64,000 nucleotides of DNA from JAUIAS01 sp030425395 (GTDB lineage Bacteria; Pseudomonadota; Alphaproteobacteria; Rhodobacterales; Rhodobacteraceae): positions 3,224,001-3,288,000 of the forward strand of contig CP121336.1 in assembly GCA_043553855.1 (NCBI GenBank), given 5' to 3'. The notes below the pieces were generated by a model. The model did no database searches and was not told the origin of the DNA. It worked only from the letters and a program-made list of their open reading frames with translations. Position 1 is the first letter of the stretch. Every line of letters begins with the position of its first letter. The position numbers and the translations under genes are program-made. This document shows positions 62,274-64,000 of the stretch, one piece after another.

Positions 62274-63215
62274 ATGGTTGATCACACCATTCGGGAGCAT
62301 ATCCTGAGCAACGGTCAGGAACGCCAGTTCCGCTCCGAATTCACCAAAAGCGACTGGGCGCGGACAACCCGCCTCCGCGATGTTCTGGAGGTACCGGAGC
62401 AAACCTTCCGCGCTCTCACGATACAGCGCGGGATGGGCACAGTCTCGGTGGCGCGGATCCGGCAATTGCTGGCCCGCACCTTCTCGGAGACCTACCCCGA
62501 CCATTGGGAAGAGGCCAAGAACGCCGTGGAAGCTGACACCCCTGCAATCGGGCTTCGGGCGCGAAAACTGGCGGAATTCATCACCGCTTGGGGGTGCAAA
62601 TTCGACAGCATTGCCGTCACCGGCCGGTTTGTCCCGTCAAACGGTATCAGCCTGCGCAAAATGTATCAGGAACTGACGGACGGGGCCGAATTCGTCTATG
62701 CTTCCGAGACCATCCCCATCGTGATCAAGACCGAAGCCACGGTGCAGGCTGAATCCGGTTTGGACCGGTCTATGAACCGGATGAACCGTCGGCTGCGCAC
62801 AGCGGTGCAGGACGGCTACCGGGATGTGCAAGTCAGCGGTTTGGTGCTGATTGACACCTTTATGATGGACGATCTGCTGCACGGGTGGCGGTATTACCGC
62901 GACATGACCGAGGGCGATCGCATCAAACAACTCCGGATCATGTATGATTTCTACAGAACTCACACCGGGCAAAAGGTCTATGTGACCGATTTCCATGCGA
63001 CTGGCCTGTCTCCGGCCATCGTCTGGGGCGACCGCCCGCTGATGCGGCATTCCTTTGGCGGGTTCCTCGAACTCACCGCGCCGGATCTGGTGGAGCTGTT
63101 CCGCGACCGCGCCGAACAGGCGCGCGACATGGGCGTGCCGCTCAAGGTCTGGTTCGCCATGCATGTCGACCATCCTGTCATCGCCGCCGCGATCCGGCCG
63201 GAGCCAGTGGCCTGA
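62274..63215 (+). CDS. Unrecognised protein, tandem paralogue A
   Basis: A 313-residue protein from ATG 62274, with GGGGACG eight bases upstream. The N-terminal half (EFTKSDWARTTRLRDVLEVPEQTFRALTIQRGMGTVSVARIRQLLARTF) looks like a small helical, perhaps DNA-binding, domain; the second half has VIDTFMMDDLLHGWRYYRDM and RPLMRHSFGGFLELTAPDLVELFRDRAEQARDMGV. No catalytic motif or membrane segment is seen. The first 160 residues are homologous to the gene at 63528 (shared features: TRLRDVLE/TRLLDILE, R-RQL-A-F, W-EA, RARKLA-FI-W). The function is unknown. Confidence 0.7.
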   Translation: MVDHTIREHILSNGQERQFRSEFTKSDWARTTRLRDVLEVPEQTFRALTIQRGMGTVSVARIRQLLARTFSETYPDHWEEAKNAVEADTPAIGLRARKLAEFITAWGCKFDSIAVTGRFVPSNGISLRKMYQELTDGAEFVYASETIPIVIKTEATVQAESGLDRSMNRMNRRLRTAVQDGYRDVQVSGLVLIDTFMMDDLLHGWRYYRDMTEGDRIKQLRIMYDFYRTHTGQKVYVTDFHATGLSPAIVWGDRPLMRHSFGGFLELTAPDLVELFRDRAEQARDMGVPLKVWFAMHVDHPVIAAAIRPEPVA

Positions 63216-63527
63216 CCCGTGGCTGATGCAAAGCCGAACTATCTTAGGTGCATCGTGTGCGGGACATTGGATAATGTGTGCGGGTATTCGTTTGAAACCC
63301 TGTTCGTCATAGGGAAAAACCTTGACACCCGCGCGACAAACCGCACGCTCGATCGCCGTCGGCGCAGGATGGGTAAAGTCATTTTGATTTCAAGAGCCCC
63401 TTTAAAACAACATCCAAGATGTGTATATATCGAAGAAATTAGTTTTTATTTAAAGAACAACAGGGAATTCACGCTGGCGCGCATCCTGATGAGCACCTCA
63501 AGCTGACTTCATTTCCCGGAAAGGCCC
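63216..63527. other. Gap between the tandem paralogues
   Basis: 312 bp. A GTG-started frame of 95 codons begins 3 bp after paralogue A, but its composition and poor ribosome site argue against translation. The middle part (63400-63460) is A+T-rich. No terminator or repeat is clear. Confidence 0.45.
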
Positions 63528-64000
63528 ATGCATAAGAACCTGATCGACGAACTAGACGGCCAGATTGGCCACAAAGGGTTTCGCGCCGAATTCCTGAACT
63601 CGCAGTTCTGCCGGAACACGCGGCTTCTCGATATTTTGGAGAACCCCGAGGGAAGCTGGGCTGCCATGCAAACCGCGCGCGGTCTGGGGCGGATTTCCAT
63701 GTCTCGCCTGCGCCAACTCGTGGCAAAACGGTTTGCCGACCAATTCCCCGAGGACTGGCGCGAGGCCCAACGCGCCCTGTCTAAAGATGCTGAGCCCGAC
63801 GGCCCCCGCGCCCGGAAACTGGCGCGGTTCATCGCGATCTGGGACGCACGGCAGGAGGCTTTCGAGGTGTCGGGGCGCTATCTGACCACCTACGAGGCCT
63901 CCATCATCCGCAACCTCGAGAGCGGCGCAAGGCTTCTCGTGGCGCATAACACGCTGCCGCTGATGCTCAAGACACCCGATGTCACATGGGCCGAGACGCG
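63528..64000 (+). CDS. Unrecognised protein, tandem paralogue B (3' end outside window)
   Basis: ATG 63528 is preceded by GGAAAGG and opens MHKNLIDELDGQIGHKGFRAEFLNSQFCRNTRLLDILENPEGSW, continuing without stop to the window edge (157 codons visible). It aligns with paralogue A from its start: both have a FRAEF/FRSEF core, NTRLLDIL/TTRLRDVL, a G-G-xIS/VS turn, LRQLVAKRF/IRQLLARTF, DWREAQRAL/HWEEAKNAV and RARKLARFIAIWDA/RARKLAEFITAWGC. A recent tandem duplication followed by divergence is the simplest view. The end of the gene is not seen. Confidence 0.7.
   Translation, partial: MHKNLIDELDGQIGHKGFRAEFLNSQFCRNTRLLDILENPEGSWAAMQTARGLGRISMSRLRQLVAKRFADQFPEDWREAQRALSKDAEPDGPRARKLARFIAIWDARQEAFEVSGRYLTTYEASIIRNLESGARLLVAHNTLPLMLKTPDVTWAET

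Noticed and set aside
63219..63506. 95-codon frame after paralogue A with CIVCGTLDNVCGY, zinc-finger-like
   Set aside because: GTG start without a ribosome site, abnormal composition and an A+T-rich middle; cysteines alone are weak evidence.
1..64000. CRISPR array or prophage
   Set aside because: No regularly spaced short repeats and no phage structural, integrase or lysis genes were seen.

Overview
The window comes from an alphaproteobacterium of the Rhodobacteraceae (Roseobacter-type). The evidence is the high-GC coding style, a CckA hybrid kinase, a recA promoter with the alphaproteobacterial LexA box, a suf operon led by a cysteine-poor IscR under an Irr-type iron box, and many short overlapping operons. 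Everything is chromosomal in character; no phage, plasmid or CRISPR genes were seen.

Layout. 1-5.4 kb: the end of a DUF2855 gene, then zwf-pgl (oxidative pentose phosphate / Entner-Doudoroff entry), a hot-dog thioesterase and a DmdB-like acyl-CoA ligase. 5.4-12.1 kb: a six-gene minus-strand operon for a branched-chain amino acid type (HAAT) ABC transporter with an acyl-CoA synthetase inside it. 12.3-14.7 kb: tRNA-Gly(CCC), a GIY-YIG nuclease plus C5-cytosine methyltransferase (probable type II restriction-modification pair) and a methyltransferase gene remnant. 14.7-19.9 kb: SAM methyltransferase, ferredoxin/ASKHA reductive activator, class III CoA-transferase and an agmatinase-type ureohydrolase. 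20.0-29.0 kb: a tightly coupled catabolic cassette (hydantoinase A and B, aminotransferase, Asp/Glu racemase-type enzyme, MmgE/PrpD, D-2-hydroxyacid dehydrogenase, decayed dapA-like gene) bounded by an 80-bp direct repeat. 29.1-45.0 kb: core genes guaB, an RsmB-type methylase, cckA, a sulfotransferase, recA, alaS, typA, an SMR pump, icd, an HD hydrolase and an alpha/beta hydrolase. 45.2-53.9 kb: the Fe-S assembly operon iscR-(iscS-like)-sufB-x-ybjQ-x-sufC-sufD-x-x-sufS. 53.97 kb: tRNA-Arg(CCG), followed by an IS21-type remnant.

54.5-61.0 kb is the most interesting stretch. It is an exosortase E / VPEID-CTERM surface-protein sorting locus on the minus strand, with a TetR-type regulator, three related substrate genes (one intact, one cut by a single in-frame amber codon, one collapsed by internal deletion), a SurA-like membrane chaperone and an exosortase fused to a CPBP protease. 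Between two substrate genes sits a 62-residue gene with the spacing of a lasso-peptide leader and its own terminator, but no lasso enzymes are in view. A 23-bp element is shared upstream of the first substrate gene and the regulator. 61.4-64.0 kb carries a small hypothetical gene and two tandem paralogues of an unrecognised family, the second cut off by the window edge.
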